Shown piece after piece: positions 50,128 through 63,795 of a stretch of 64,000 nucleotides of DNA. Under the pieces are notes generated by a model. The model ran no database searches and was not told the DNA's origin. It saw only the letters and a list, made by a program, of their open reading frames with translations. Position numbers and translations under genes: made by a program. This DNA comes from Prunella strophiata (Eukaryota; Chordata; Aves; Passeriformes; Prunellidae). Location of the stretch: assembly GCA_036583965.1 (NCBI GenBank), contig JAZBQD010000021.1:17350266-17414265 (forward strand). The letters run 5' to 3'. Every line of letters begins with the position of its first letter. The first letter of the stretch is position 1.

Positions 50128-53100
50128 AACTTAATGTGTTTCTGCTTTAAATCCACATTCTTCGCTTCTATTACCTAAGTTAGAAGCCTTTTCCAAGGTC
50201 TCAGATCAAATCCTGTATTTAATTCTAAGTTTTGGCTTACAGATCCCAAAGTTCTGAGAATTCCCTGCATTTCAGATTCCAGCTTTGTATTGGATGCATA
50301 ACCTTATTTCTCATCACAGCCACCTTCAGCTTTATTCAAACTCTGAATCAAACCCACTCTCTGAAATTCTGCTAAAAATAAAAAATGCCCAAGTAGGTAT
50401 CTTGGATTTGTCTGGATGCTCCCTGGACCAAAGTGTAAATGTCCATGGATACCAATAATTCCATGAGAGATGCACAATTACTTAGAGAAAGATGCAAATA
50501 TTGTGTGAAACTCATCTGAAGGATTTGGGGCCTTTTTAAACCATTCAGATGATATTATTGTTTAATTTAAATTATCCATTACAGAGCTCCTGTGTGTTTT
50601 CCTGTTAGGCCACAATTTTATCAGTCACAAAACCAATGGAATTCTCTAGAGGCTTTCCACACATTTATTGACTCTACAATTGAACTTAGGTGTTGTCTCT
50701 TCATTAAGAATATCACAGAATTGATAACTAAATCTTGGAGAGAGTTAGCATCAAAACCTTAAATATGTAAACCTTAATTTAAAAAAATCAAGTGAATATT
50801 CATATTAGACTTCCCTGGTGTTGATGTAAGACATATTTTCCAGCTTTTTATTATTTTACAAAGTGACTTTTTTTCCTTAATGATTTGAAAGCTAATACCT
50901 TAATTAGGGAACAACACAGAAATCACAGTGGAAAGTTATGCCAAGCCCCTTTTAAGAATCTTCTTTTCTCTCCTTATTGTGATAGATATAAATCCACCAA
51001 AAGTGAAGAAAACATGGAAACAGTGTGTGATTTTTGTATTTATTTAATCTGTCTATGAATAATTAAAGAGCCTTTTGAGCACAGTCCCAGTGAGGATGGT
51101 TTGGATGGTGTTTAAATAGATTTTTTAATGTCACTAAGGCCATTCACATTTTTTGTGTGTGTGATTTTAAACTCACAGTAAACACCAGTGGTTATTTGGA
51201 CACCTACAATTTATGTGCCATCACATTTCTGGAGAGGCAAGTACCTGCCTATAATTACTGAGAATACAAACTACATTACAATGAGTATTCATCTGAATTT
51301 CAAGCTAGGGCTTGCCAGACCTTATAATTAATGATAAAAATATGTGACTGCTAGGTGATACTGCTACAGATTTATTTCTTGATATATAATTCCTAGGGAA
51401 ATTTAATAATATAGTTAGTTACAGTAAATTAGCTCTTTTCAGGGAAAATTATCATGGTTCTGAAAATAGCCCAGAGTCAAATCCTAACAAAGTACACTCA
51501 AATGTGTGCTTAAAGTGACCACAGATGTGCTGAGATTTCTATTAGGTCTTTTCCTGGAGGAACTGCAAACTGGGAGGCTATTCATCATAAATAAATAAAT
51601 TGGAAGACCAGTAGAAACTGTTTGAAGACAGGAGAACCAGTTTGATTTGTTGTTTTTTATTTATACCAGCTCCCATTTCCAGATGAGCTTGCAGTCAGCA
51701 TATATGTACCAGGAAAATAATGGCTGAGCCTGACTCAGTGACACTGATGGCAATTTTTGGACTGACTTTAATGGGTTTTGTGTTTGCTGCACTGCTGATT
51801 TCTCATGTTTTTGTTTTCTGAGTTATGACCCAGTTTATTTCCTGTAGATCTCTGATTTTTCCAGCTGCCAGCTCAAGGGTTGAGGAGCTGTGTCTTGCAG
51901 CAGCCTCACCTGAGCACATTAATGAGGGTGGCTCCAATCCCATGGATTCCACAGGCAGGCAGAAACATTTGGATATCTCACTTTTAGAGGTTGGAAAGTC
52001 GAGGAGGGTTAAATGAACTTGGCAGCCACCTCATTTCTCTTGCTGGAGGCACTTGACAGAAATTATTTTAAACACATCTGACATTATGTGACTTAGAACA
52101 TTATGCTGCAAACCCATTGGGGTAAAATCTTAACTGCAGTGGTTTAGCAAAATTGCTTGAGAATTGCATTTAAAGAAAGTAACTTGTTTGCTGTGCTGCA
52201 CAATAGCCTGGATCCATTGCATTCCAGCCAAGGAGCCTGGACTGACAGATGTCTATAAATAATTGCAGGAAATAAAGGGACACTTGGAGACATCTAGAGA
52301 GGAAACAGAAGGAATTAAGAAGAATAGCCTAGAGGGTTCTGCAGTATCATAAAATAGTAATTTGTAGAGATGGATAAAGCATGAGGAAGGGGCTGGGTAT
52401 CATTGGTAGCTCTGGAAAATAGAGCAGTGGTTTAGGTAAATGAAAACTGGTGCTGAAATGGAGCCTTTTTATTTAGAGCAATCTGCCAGGTTGGTTGGTT
52501 TGTTGGGATTTTTTTTATACTTAACCTAACAATAAGTTTAATACATAGATTAATAGAAATGGGATTGCATATGACAGATGGAGTCAAAAGAGTCCATGAA
52601 AGAGAAACAAAAGGCCAGCTGGCCTAGCAAAGTGGCAAAAATAAATTTGACATCATTGACTTCTACACATCTGCTGCCAGCTGTGATACATTTCAAATAT
52701 TCTGGTACTGTTTTCTAGATTATCTTTATTTGTGCCCTGCAATTCTTGCTGGTCCTGTGGCAGAAGAAAGTTGCCAAAGCTGTAAAATGAATTAAATTGC
52801 ATTGAATTGGGTGAAGTGCCAAAGTCTTCTTTCTTTTGACCTACAAATCCCAGGGGACAGAGGGAAATCAAAGGGTGTGTTTGCAAGTTGTCTTTTTGCT
52901 GAAAGATTAAAAATTTTAAAATAAGCCACAAAGAGCCATTATATAGTAAAGGATATAATATCTCTTTATTTAGGTAAAAGTAGAATCTGGAGTTTTCCAG
53001 TCATCTGATTCTGCCTTCACCGGGGTTAGGGTGACACTTGAATCTTTTAGTCACAGAAGTTACAGTGTTGTGCATAAATGTTTATTTGTTGATATTTTAT

Positions 53101-53819
53101 CGAGTTGGGTTTTTGCAGTATAAACTTAGAAGCATCTATAGATATGACCTACAAAGCAGAAATATCTCAGAAAACTGACCTCAAAACTATCTCAAAATTA
53201 AATGTTTGAACCTGAAGTTTTTTGAATTCAGAAGCACTGCCACTCGCAGCAACACTCAGATTTAGAGGAGGTTTGAAATGTCAAATGTTACATATTTAAT
53301 TATGAAACTTACTGCTATGAGCTCTTGTGGAAAACGAAATAATAAATTGGAATGAAGCTGTGGATGAGGAAGCCTCTGACTCAAAGGAAGCTAAAGAATA
53401 CAAAAAACTCCTTTATTTGTTAAAGCCAGCCTGTTTCCCAGCTTTCCCCCAGTCCTTCCTACTGGAGATGGAATGCTCAGCTTTGGGTATAACTCAGCAG
53501 AGCAGTTTCTAAGTTCCTTTTCTTCCAGATATGTTCAGTTCTGGGCAAACTTGAAAACTTGCTGATGGCAAACTTTCAGCCATCCTTTCTTGGGATTAAT
53601 CATCTGCATTTCAGCAAAACTCCACTCTCTGCCTCAAAATCCTTTGTAATCTGGCCTGTAAATGTAACGGATGTGAGCTAGGTGGAAACATCTGTAATGT
53701 CAATATTTAAATTTCCAAGCAGAAGCCAAGCAGCAGCCAGGCTAATTATGCACAGCTGCTTTGTATATCCCAGTAGGAAATTTTTCACAGATCTGTGTGG
53801 AATAAAATACAGCTGTATA

Positions 53820-53886
53820 TGAATATGGTTATGGTGTGTATGTATAGATATATCTATTTTTTAATATGTATGATGTGCATATATTG
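53820..53886. repeat. AT-rich low-complexity tract
   Basis: TATG/TATA-rich sequence (GTGTGTATGTATAGATATAT and following). It is low complexity, with no gene signal. Confidence 0.6.
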
Positions 53887-55644
53887 CAGAGAGATGAGCA
53901 CATGTAGACACAAATATCTGATCTTTTATTAGGGATTCTGGTGTATTTTAAATACTGTGTGTATACATGATGGAAAGAAAAGATATTTATTTACTAAAAA
54001 TTTGTTGCATTATGGCAGACAAAGCTGTACATCCACTATAAACTGACTGAAATTGAAAGGAATAACCCATTAAAGCACCACCAAGTAATTAACAGGTGCC
54101 CAGGTATGCAAGTGTGGTTAAACCAGTGCATTTGGAGGAAATTAAAATAATCTCATGTGTAGCAATTAGCAGTTCCCTCAGCCTGGGTCTGGGATGGGAG
54201 TGTCTGGGAGCAGGAGGCTCCAGGGTTCAATTAGTTCTGATTTCCAGCAGAAAGAGGTTAAACCCAGGAAGGGCTCCAGACCAGCTTAGGTGCACAGGTG
54301 GAATTACTGGCCTGCTGGAGAGGACTGGAAATGAGCCACCTTCTTCAGTCCCAGACAGAAAATTCCCTTTGCTTTCTGCACAAGTGGTTTGTGTGCTCAC
54401 TGCCCCTCCTGCTAAAATGAGCTTTCTTTTTTTCCATAGTTACACACAAGATATACCACAATTCAGCCTTATGGCCAGATCTGCATTAATGCCTGATGTT
54501 AAGGGCTGTAAAAGCATCATGGTCTCTGTGCCTTGGACAATTCATGGAGTGAAGTGCTCACCCCTCCCTGCACAGAGCAGTTGGTTGGAGTGGATGGATG
54601 CAGTTGGTTGGATGGTTGGAGTTTTGGCTCCTTTTACATTATAGCCCAGGTTCATGAAATAAAAATGAGTATGCTTCTTAATTAAAGAACAGATGAATTT
54701 TTTAAAAAAATGCTGGAGTCCTTGCTGGGTACTGAAACACAAGGGCTCAAATGAATTTGTGCAATTTGAGATGTAATTGTTTGCAAAAGGAAATTTATGC
54801 ACTAATTTGCTTACCAGTGGCTTTTGCACCTGGGCTTTTGCACCTGTTTTGTGCATCTCCTTCTGTTCTCTCAGAAGAGACAGGGATGAGCTTTAAAGCT
54901 CCAAGCACTTTGGACACATGAGATAAACTCATCCATGTAATCAATAAATTGAAAGATGCTGCAGTCCCAGGAAAGCATTATCTGGAAAGAGTCACTGCTG
55001 TGTGGCAGCCTGCAGGGAGGGAGCGTGCTGCAGCCCTCTGGGCAGGCTTTATTAGTGGTATAAACCCTCAGTTTGTGTTTATACACTTCTAAATCACCCT
55101 TTGTGGATATTGCCTTGCCATCCCCTCTGCAGGCCAGCAGCCCTGCAGGAGTCAGGGGCCTGGCAGCATCCACTCCCCCATATTTCATCCAGATCCTTTA
55201 AAAGTGCATGAAAAGGGTGATAAATCCCCAGAACCTGCAATCATGGGCCATCAATTGATGATATGGTTTGAGGCTGGTGCCAGGGATGCTGCAGGTGAAG
55301 CCCATCCCACCCACCCTGTCCTCACCCTGAGCTGGGTGTAAATCCCAGGCTGGTGGCACCAGGGGTGGTGACAGGGACATTGTCCCCTCTGACTGCAGGG
55401 CTGTGCTGAGGCCACTGCTCCAAGTGCCAAGGCAAAAAAAAGCCAATAAATTGTCAGTGCAGGCAGGATTTGCCTCAGTGTGCACTGCCAATAGACAGAT
55501 CCATCCTGCTTTTATTGTGGGGGAGATAACACAGCTGAATGGGAAACTCAGCACTGCACAATGGCAGGATTATTTATTCCCTTGCAGGTTAACCTGATTA
55601 ATTTCAATTTTAATTGAAAGGCATTATCAGATAGATAGTGCTTT

Positions 55645-55688
55645 AAAAAAAAAAAAAAGAAAAAAGAAATAAAAAAGGGAAAAAAAGT
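55645..55688. repeat. A-rich purine tract
   Basis: An A run followed by GAAAAAAGAAATAAAAAAGGG-type sequence. There is no AATAAA signal just upstream, so it is not taken as a retroposon tail. Confidence 0.75.
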
Positions 55689-56671
55689 TATTTTTAAACT
55701 GTAGGTTTACATTTTCCTTTATATTTTTTTTCTTATTTCTCACTTTATTTCATGCCCTCACAGTTCTTCTTTCCCCACCATTACATGTAGCTCTTGGAGT
55801 TTAAATTGCAGTCTGTAATCTCATGAAGTCAAAAAGAGTTGCCCACTACCCTTGGAAGAGTGAAAGCAATTGCAATAGGAAAGGAAACCTTGGTGAGAAT
55901 GACCCCACAGTAATCTATTTTTGCAGTATGAGAAGTTTATGGTATTATATAGAAATATTCAAAATAGTTCACTTGGCTTTCAGATACTGAGCACAACTTC
56001 TAGAAAAAGACACTCTTTGACTTCTTCATTCAGATCACATCTGAAATATCTGTTAAATACATACATGATTAATAACATCTGTTAAATACAGAAAATGTCA
56101 CCTTTGCACACCACTATTCATTTCCACACACAGTTGCACTGTTTCTCTATAGCACTTTTCCATGGCTGTTCACCAAAAATAGGTGGGAAATTACATTTAT
56201 TTTTAGAAGTCAAGCTCTCCTGGAGAGCACCACTAACATGCTCGAAAGTAAGAAGGAGAAGCTTTTATAAAATGACACATTTGTACCTGAAGAACTCTCT
56301 GGAAATGTTGGAAAGTTTATTATTGGCTTTCTTGTGGAGGGAAAGGGGGAAAGGTGCTGTCAGCTGATGCTGAGCTAGATTCACACTTAGGGAATGTGAT
56401 AGACAGGTTGAAGGTGAGATCTCAGTTCTTGCTTTCAATCCATCTTCTCTGCTACATGTTGGAAACTCCAGCAGAAATGTCTTTTAAATGTGGTTTGAAG
56501 AAAATATTAACAAATGCATCTTCAAGACAGTGATTTTTGGGAACACAAATGTAGCTGATCATTGCTATGATTTAAGCACAGAGCAGTAAAATATACTGAA
56601 TATTCTTTTGATGGGAAATGCATGACTTCAGGTCCTTGGTTCAATTGTACAAGTCAAAGTTACGAAGGCAA

Positions 56672-56713
56672 AAAAGAATTTGACTCCAAAGTAAAAGAAT
56701 TTGACTCCAAAGT
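56672..56713. repeat. Tandem duplication, 2 x 21 bp
   Basis: AAAAGAATTTGACTCCAAAG plus T occurs twice with no difference. Perfect identity suggests a recent slippage or duplication event, possibly polymorphic. Confidence 0.92.
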
Positions 56714-58672
56714 AAAAGGAAAAAATAACTTGGATAAAGAATTTAACTGATTTTTCCTCAATCCTTACTTATTATACTTAGAAACCACTTGTGGTTTGAA
56801 AATGGAAATCACTATGTGCTAAGAATTCTGTTGGTGACAATAGTGGATGTTTTGTTGGACAGCTCTGTCCCAGCTTCAAATCTATGTTTTAGGAGTGTGC
56901 TTACACAGAATGTTCTATTCTAAAATTAGTATGAGTAAAACATGATTTTAAGAATACTAGAAGTATTTAGTAATTGTTTTAAGAGACAGGAATGTTATTA
57001 AAACTTGTGATTGCATATAAAATAACAATATTTGCCATGCAAACCTTATGGCAGCACATATAACACCTCCAAGAAAGGAGATATATATTACTAGATGAAA
57101 GTGTTTCCATTTCCTCTGTGAAATCTCTGAGAGAAAAACAAAAAATTATTTCCATTATAAAGGTAAAGAGCACAGTCTACTTTTAATGCCATTTCATTTT
57201 AATCATCAAAAGCATTGTCAGGAAACTTGGCAGGAAAATTTATTTTTAACATGGCTTTGAAATTGAGAGACACACCTCAAGACAAAGCTACTTTAATTAA
57301 TGAAATAATTAGCAATACACTGCAGGTCTTGTCCATGGGGTCATATGATTACTCACTCAATTAATATATTATGAATTTCCTTCCAGACTACTCGAGGGTG
57401 TAATTTTATTAAGCACACATGGAAATTGTATTTCTTGGCCTTGCTGCTTTAGGCTCTAAAAGGGCAGAGTTTAGCTGATCTCACAGAGAGAGGTAAGAAA
57501 GATTTATTTCCCCAATTGAATGGGGGCAAAAAAACCCAAAATCAAAGTTAAAAAAATAAAAAGCAACTAAAGCCCCCCCAACTCTGGGCATTCATTTCAT
57601 CAAACCCTCTTCAATTCTCTCAGATGAAGGTGTGTTATTTGTTGCTCCAAGCAGAAGTCTCTCATCTATAGTGACAACCTTTGGGCTTTGAAAATATTGC
57701 CAGTCTCAGTATGTTTTTACAATCTGAATTTCATGATGTTTGATTAAAAAGGAATCTCTTGAACAGTCACTCTCTTTTACCATTAGCAGTTATAAATACA
57801 GTATCTTCCTTTAAAGGAGCTTTAAATTTTTAAAGAGGTGTTATTTGAAAGTTTTTTATCTGTCAATTCTTGCCATCAACCCAGTGCTCCTGTGGTGTAT
57901 CTGAGAAGTTTGGAAGGCATCTGAAACACTGAATTTAAAGGGAGTGCCTGTGAAAGATCTCTCTTAAATGACAATTCCTTGTGTCAGCTGGGATTGGCAT
58001 ATTGTGAAATCAGTAGGAATGTCAGTGAAATTCATACAGCCTCACTATTGCTAAAAGCCCATGTACTACAAATCTGAGTCTCTGGAGATGAAATTGGCAT
58101 CCATCCCTATTTAGCACAGCAAAAATCATCCCTGCTACATCACCAGCTCTTTGGTTCAGAATGTGGCCATGATGTAGGCCTGGATTTCTTTTCTCAGAAG
58201 GTTTTCAGCATCTCAGCCTCGACTCTGTATGGGACTTTGCTTTCAGGATTTAATTCACTGCCTTAATTTTCTTTTATATTTTGTTGCATGAACCATTAAT
58301 TAACGTCATTGATCTGGCAGTTTGAATTCTTCAGCACCTGCAGCACCTTTGCTGGAAAGCTTCATGCTTAAGTACTGCTACCCAAAGCACTCTGTGAATT
58401 CTCTGAATCAGCATCTAGGTAGCATTTTTTACTCTTCAAAAAGTTCTCCTCTGGGGCAGAGCACCAATTATAAAAATGCAATCACAGCAGTTACATGATA
58501 TTAAAATAAAACTTATTCAGTAGCACATAATAGCAAATCAAACCATTAAACAATATAGAGTTTCCTCTTGTATGCAAGAATAGGTTCTTGCTCCCACAGG
58601 CTGTGGAAATGCCACAGTCAGAGGAATTTTAAACTTTGCAGGGTTGGGCTGGGGTTGAGGCAAGCCCTGGAA

Positions 58673-58935
58673 TCACAGAATCATGGAATGGTTTGGGGTG
58701 AAGGGGCTTTAAAGCTGATCCCATTCCATCCCTGCCATGGCAGGGACACCTTCCACTGTCCCAGGATGCTCCAAAGCCTCTGTCCAGCCTGGTCTTGGGC
58801 ACTGCCAGGGATCCAGGGGCAGCCACAGCTGCTCTGGGCACCCTGTGCCAGAGCCCCACCACCCTCACAGGGAACAATTCCTTCCCACTATCCCATCTAC
58901 ACCTGCCCTTCTTCAGTTTAAAACTCTGCCCCATA
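58673..58935 (-). mobile_element. CR1 LINE 3'-end fragment
   Basis: The + strand begins AATCACAGAATCATGGAATG and continues with CATCCCTGCCATGGCAGGGA, CACCTTCCACTGTCCCAGG, CACCCTGTGCCAGAGCCCCA and GAACAATTCCTTCCCAC. It ends at TTCAGTTTAAAACTC, close to GCCCC. This is the reverse complement of the 3' end of CR1, cut off on its 5' side and without coding capacity. It gives this stretch a local GC peak and several spurious open frames. Confidence 0.92.
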
Positions 58936-61900
58936 AAAATTCCTCTCCCTCCTTTTTGTAAGGATGAAGCCAGGATGAATATAGAAATAAGTGATGTATT
59001 TCAACTGAACGTTGGGTTCTTCCACTAACAGACAGCAGTTCATTGTCTTGAGGCAGAAAGATGGGATCTGGGAGCTTGGGATCTGGGATCTGCATTCCAC
59101 TGAGACACAGCAATTCCAGTGCCAGCAGCAGCTAAGTAAAAGTGGTTTAAGGTTTTGGTCTGACAGATTCTGAAAGACTATGAACAAGCTGAAGGACTAC
59201 TCAGATAAATCATGTTAGAGAGAAAGCTCATACTCTAAAACCTCTCTGAGAATTTCTGGTAAATAGTGGCCAGACACTGAAAGAATATTAATATAAACAG
59301 AAAAACTAGAAATAGCACTAAAATAATGTAATTCTATTAATGGAAGGACCTGAAATACTGAAATATCTCTGGTGTGGCTGTGAGCAAATGGATTTTGCAC
59401 TGCCTGCCATCACTGCTGTACAAGGTTATCAAAACAGAGGCAGGTTTAGCAAGCAAAGTTAGCAATAAATGTAACCAACGTAGCATGGGCACTTCTGATC
59501 TTGTTTTGTCAACGTTTTGTGCAGATGGGATGAGCAGTCCCCAGATCTGATTGGCCAAAACTTGACACAGGAGATGGGTTCCCAGCTGTGGCAGAGAGGG
59601 GCCCTGGAAAACAGAAGCAGAGGAGAAACATCAGCATGTTTTAACAGACAGGGTAATGGATCATGAAATTGCAGACATTACTGTTTGGGCACACTGGCGA
59701 GCATTGTTTTGCAAACTTCTTGTGTTTTTTTTTAATTTAAACAGTTTTGCCTTCTTGAATTTAAGCTGAACTCTATGATAGCTTCTGTTAGAAAAAAACC
59801 TACAGTACTCAAAATAATTATAAGACCAAAAGATAGACGTGCCTCTTGGGCTTGTTGTAATCTTGCTTATTTGGCAGTTTCATTTGGGGAGGTTACACTT
59901 TCAGCAGGCTTGGTGTGTGCTGCAGGCTTACTAGGAGAGAACTAAAGAATTGAAAATTTGATCGTGTTTCCTTAGCCAGGGAAAAAAGAAGTTAATAGTA
60001 TAGCTTTTCTTTTCCAATTTTCCTTTTTTGAAGGCTTGCCTTTGCTAGTTAAGATAATATAGTTTATCCATCCTCTGGGCTCTTATTTTCTCATTGCTAC
60101 AGCTGTATCCCAGAAAGCTGAAATTATCAGCTTCAGGCTTCATTGCTATTGAATAAAGTTTTAACTCATTTTTCTTTTCTCTCTTTCTTTAATTCTTTTT
60201 TTCTTCAAGCTGAAGAATCCTTTTGGAAGCAAGCAGGCAGGCAAACCTTCTGTTTTTCCCCTCTCCCTACTTTGAAGATTACAATTTGTCTGTCGATTCC
60301 TTTACCAGTAACTGCTCCAGCTGGAAAGTGTAGGGGAAGGACATCAAAATTCTGATTGTTTTCCTGGATCACTCTGTAGATTAAAGCAGCAGTTACAGCA
60401 TTATTAACATTCTCCTCAAAGCAGAGTGAGCAGAGGAGTCCATGCAGGGCTCAGAGCAGCCCCAGCACAGACACATCCCCAGCTGCTGATTGTGCCACCT
60501 CCTGCCAGGCACCACAATTTGGAAACCATTTCTCAAAGAACCTTTGTTCAGAGTGTTTTTGCTGCTGAATGGAGATGTCTCTCTCCTAAATGAAACAAAA
60601 TCAAATCTCCTGATAAAGGCAGAGATTGTTTTCTCAGACCTCATCCAGGGAGAGATGCTCTCCCGCCCAGGCTGTAGCAGGGAGCTTGTTCATGCCCACC
60701 ATGGCTCTATATTAAATATATTGTTCCATAAAAAGTAGTTGTGATATTTACTCAGTGCTGGTACATCCTTCTATTACTTTGGTGTGCCCTGAGGGGTTTA
60801 AACACTGTATGCTGGAGTAGAGGAAAAAAAAATCTTCCTTAGCTTATGGATTTTAGCCTTTGCATAAGCTGTGAGGATGGGTAGTGGTGATGCTGCTTAA
60901 ATACTTCTAAATTTGCTTGGGCTGCAGCAGCCAAAGGAGTGAAAACATTTTAAAAAAAGTGTTAATTAAGAGAAACCAAAAGAAGCAAAGGTTTCTTTGT
61001 TACTGTGGATTTTCTCTTGCCAATCTGGTATACCTTAGCTGCAGGCTAGTCCCTCCTAGGCCCAGGAATTACAACCTGTTGAATGCTAAATAGGTGGTGT
61101 GGACCAATACTAATGAGGATCTGTGGAGCAGCCTCCTTGTTGCTGCCAGCCAAAGGGAGAAAAGAAGGGTATTTCATGGTTTGCTACTCTGCCTAGGGAC
61201 ACCAAATTTACATATGGCCTAAAACTGCTGATCAGAGCTAATCTCCCTGATCATTATAGCTTGAAGAAAGGTTTAATATTCAGGATGTTCTGAAGGTTTT
61301 TTTCTAAACAAAAATAGGCTGCATGAAAAGTGGGCCATTGGCAAGCCAGGACTGGGAGCTGCTGCCAAGAATTTTAATGGTCTGATGCTAAGCACTGAGG
61401 ACTTGTACTCCAGTAAAACTTTTTGTAGTTTTTCTCACAGGTACACTCGTTCAGTTTATTCTGTTGTCTCAAGCCTGCCCTGAAGCACACTTTTTCCCCA
61501 GACTGATCTGAGGGGACTTCAGAGATCAAGAGACACTGGGATGTGGCTGCTACACAGAGTCTTGGCAGCAAAGTGGCTGCTGTGTTGCCATGGGATGTCC
61601 TTCAATCCTGCTCTCCTTGACAGTTGTCCTAGTGGGATGTGTCAGTTTGCAGCTGAGGCTGTCTCCTCACTCCTGGCAGTGCATGGAGAGAAGGGACACA
61701 AAGCTTTTTGGGGTGGGGAATCCTCCTTTCTCCTCACTTTTTGTTTTAAATGTTTGCAAATGAATTGCCAGTTTTTGTCCTTCATTCTTCATGATCCATG
61801 GCTCAGGACAGCTGGAAGCTGAGGGGAGTGTACCACCTGAGAAGTAGTGCTTCCTCACTCTCCCAAAATTCTAATTTAGGTCAAATTTCTGAGAAAACCA

Positions 61901-62257
61901 GAACAAGGCAGTTTATTTCTAAATGACCTAGAAAACTACAAAACTGACTCTAAAAAAAAAGACTCTAAAACTACAGGATTTCCTCTGTGGCTCCATTTAG
62001 GTTTCACCCATAGATGTATTTACAGATCTCCTGCAGCCTTGGTCCACTGTAATCCAACATTTGCTTTTATCCAGTAGCTAAAAAATTAACACCTTTCATC
62101 TTTGCTTTGTAGTGAAAAGGGGAAGATACTTTCAAGAAATTAAAGTCCTGGTCAGGAATTACAACTGCAATTTTTTCCCCCACTGAAAATAGACTGGGAA
62201 AAAAATGTGTTCTTTTTTTTTCATGTGTTTTTATGCTTTATTTCTTTGTCCTGGGAC

Positions 62258-62294
62258 AATAAAAAGCACAAAACTAAAAAAAAAAAAAAAAAAA
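62258..62294 (+). other. Poly(A)-signal-like AATAAA followed by A19, possible retroposed 3' end
   Basis: AATAAA at 62258-62263 is followed 12 nt later by 19 consecutive A (62276-62294), then TAAAAATTTAAAAAAATT. The spacing is that expected of a reverse-transcribed polyadenylated RNA. The upstream 150 bp are not recognisable to me as a transcript. Chance association in AT-rich DNA is a real alternative. Confidence 0.3.
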
Positions 62295-62801
62295 TAAAAA
62301 TTTAAAAAAATTCCACTGTGTTGTCCACTCACCAGAAGTGTGGAGAGACAAACACTGCAATGTTTTTAGGGGCTGCTGGCCATGGGAAGTTGCTGGGGGC
62401 TCTGGTGGTCAGCTGTGTTTGTTCCATTCCACCCACACTTTGTCCCATGGCTCCTCTCTGATCTCTGTGTAGAACCTTTTCTTTCCCTCGTGGCTGTAGC
62501 AAATCTGGGGTGCCTCACACCTTCCAGAGCAGCACATTTCCTCACCTCCCTGACCCTGCCCTGCTTCTGCCATGCCTTGTGCTGAGGAACAGTCTCAGAG
62601 TGCCTCAGAGCTGTGAGGGCAACAACTTAGTAGGGATAAGGCAGGAATTGAAATAATTTTGCCTTACAGCACTGTTGACCTCTTCTGCATCACATACACT
62701 GTGTGTTTTCTCATGTGTTAAATTGCAAGCTCCAGAAGATGTATTTTGCTACTTTATTTTTGTTATTTTTATTTTTTTCTTAAAAGGTACTGATTTGAGG
62801 A

Positions 62802-62815
62802 TTTTTTTTTTTTTT
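62802..62815. repeat. T14 tract
   Basis: About 14 consecutive T following GAGGA, in a T-rich neighbourhood (62755-62818). No element is recognised. Confidence 0.7.
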
Positions 62816-63744
62816 CCTTTAAATGTGTAAGAAATGTTTTCAGGCAAACGTCTTGGCTCTCTGAAGTGGCTTTGGTAGTCTCAGCTTTGATGTGAGTTGT
62901 GACCTTGTGATCTGTGACACAGTAAGAACTTTATTGCCCATAAGCTGCCAAGAAATGTATATTTCTATGTGTTGGTAGATGGCACTTTTTGAAATACATT
63001 CTTGCCTCATGTAAATACATATTCAGTGTCTTTTGTTGCAAATCACAGCTGGGGATGTGTCCCATGAAAGCTGCTCTGAGGTACTGATTCCTAATTTTTC
63101 CCTGAAGTTTGCTGAACACTTGTATCTTCATATGTTTACTTTTAAAGAAATCACTTGAATTTTTCAGTCCAGTTTTGGAGAACACTGACACAGGACACAG
63201 CAGTTGTTACTCCTACTTTTGACTTTTCCAGTTAATTGTCAAGAACATAAATCCTTGCTTGCCAATTAATTTTGTTTGCATGGTTGAGAATGGCTGCCAC
63301 AGTTGGCAACTGCAAGTTGCTATGGAGATTTTTCTGTTGGCTTGGAAGGGTGAATGATGATGTTTGGATGTGCTCATCACACACCTGGAGTGTGTAGATG
63401 TATATTCACATCTTCATTCATAAATTTCCACCCTGTGGTTGAGATTTTGTGTTTATTGTTTGTTATAGTCAGGTAAAATGGCTTGTATTCCCAATTCTGA
63501 AGGTTCCTTTCAGAGTCAGACAAATAACACCACACTATCAGTATCAAGTTTTAAAATTATTAAAAACATGAAAATTACCTCTTGTAGATGAAACAAATTC
63601 ATTTATCATTTGGGGTGTTAACAGAGTTGGTTGACAAAAAGTGCATTGGATGTGTGTAGGTCTGACAGACAGCAGAGAGAGAAATCTGGCCTCACTAGGG
63701 GTTGGAGTATATTTGTTAGTGAGAAAATATTGACTCCTTTGTGA

Positions 63745-63795
63745 GTAGATTATATATGTATATATGTAGATTTGTATATAGAGTGTATATTATCA
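63745..63795. repeat. AT-rich alternating tract
   Basis: ATTATATATGTATATATGTA and similar sequence. It is low complexity with partial self-complementarity. Confidence 0.65.

Noticed and set aside
54096..54644. 182-codon open frame on the + strand
   Set aside because: It sits in a GC-richer intronic patch. There are no domain motifs, the composition is not codon-like, and it lies inside the CDH13 intron with no exon homology.
58568..58934. Overlapping open frames on both strands
   Set aside because: They are produced by the CR1 3'-end fragment at 58673-58935, which is non-coding.
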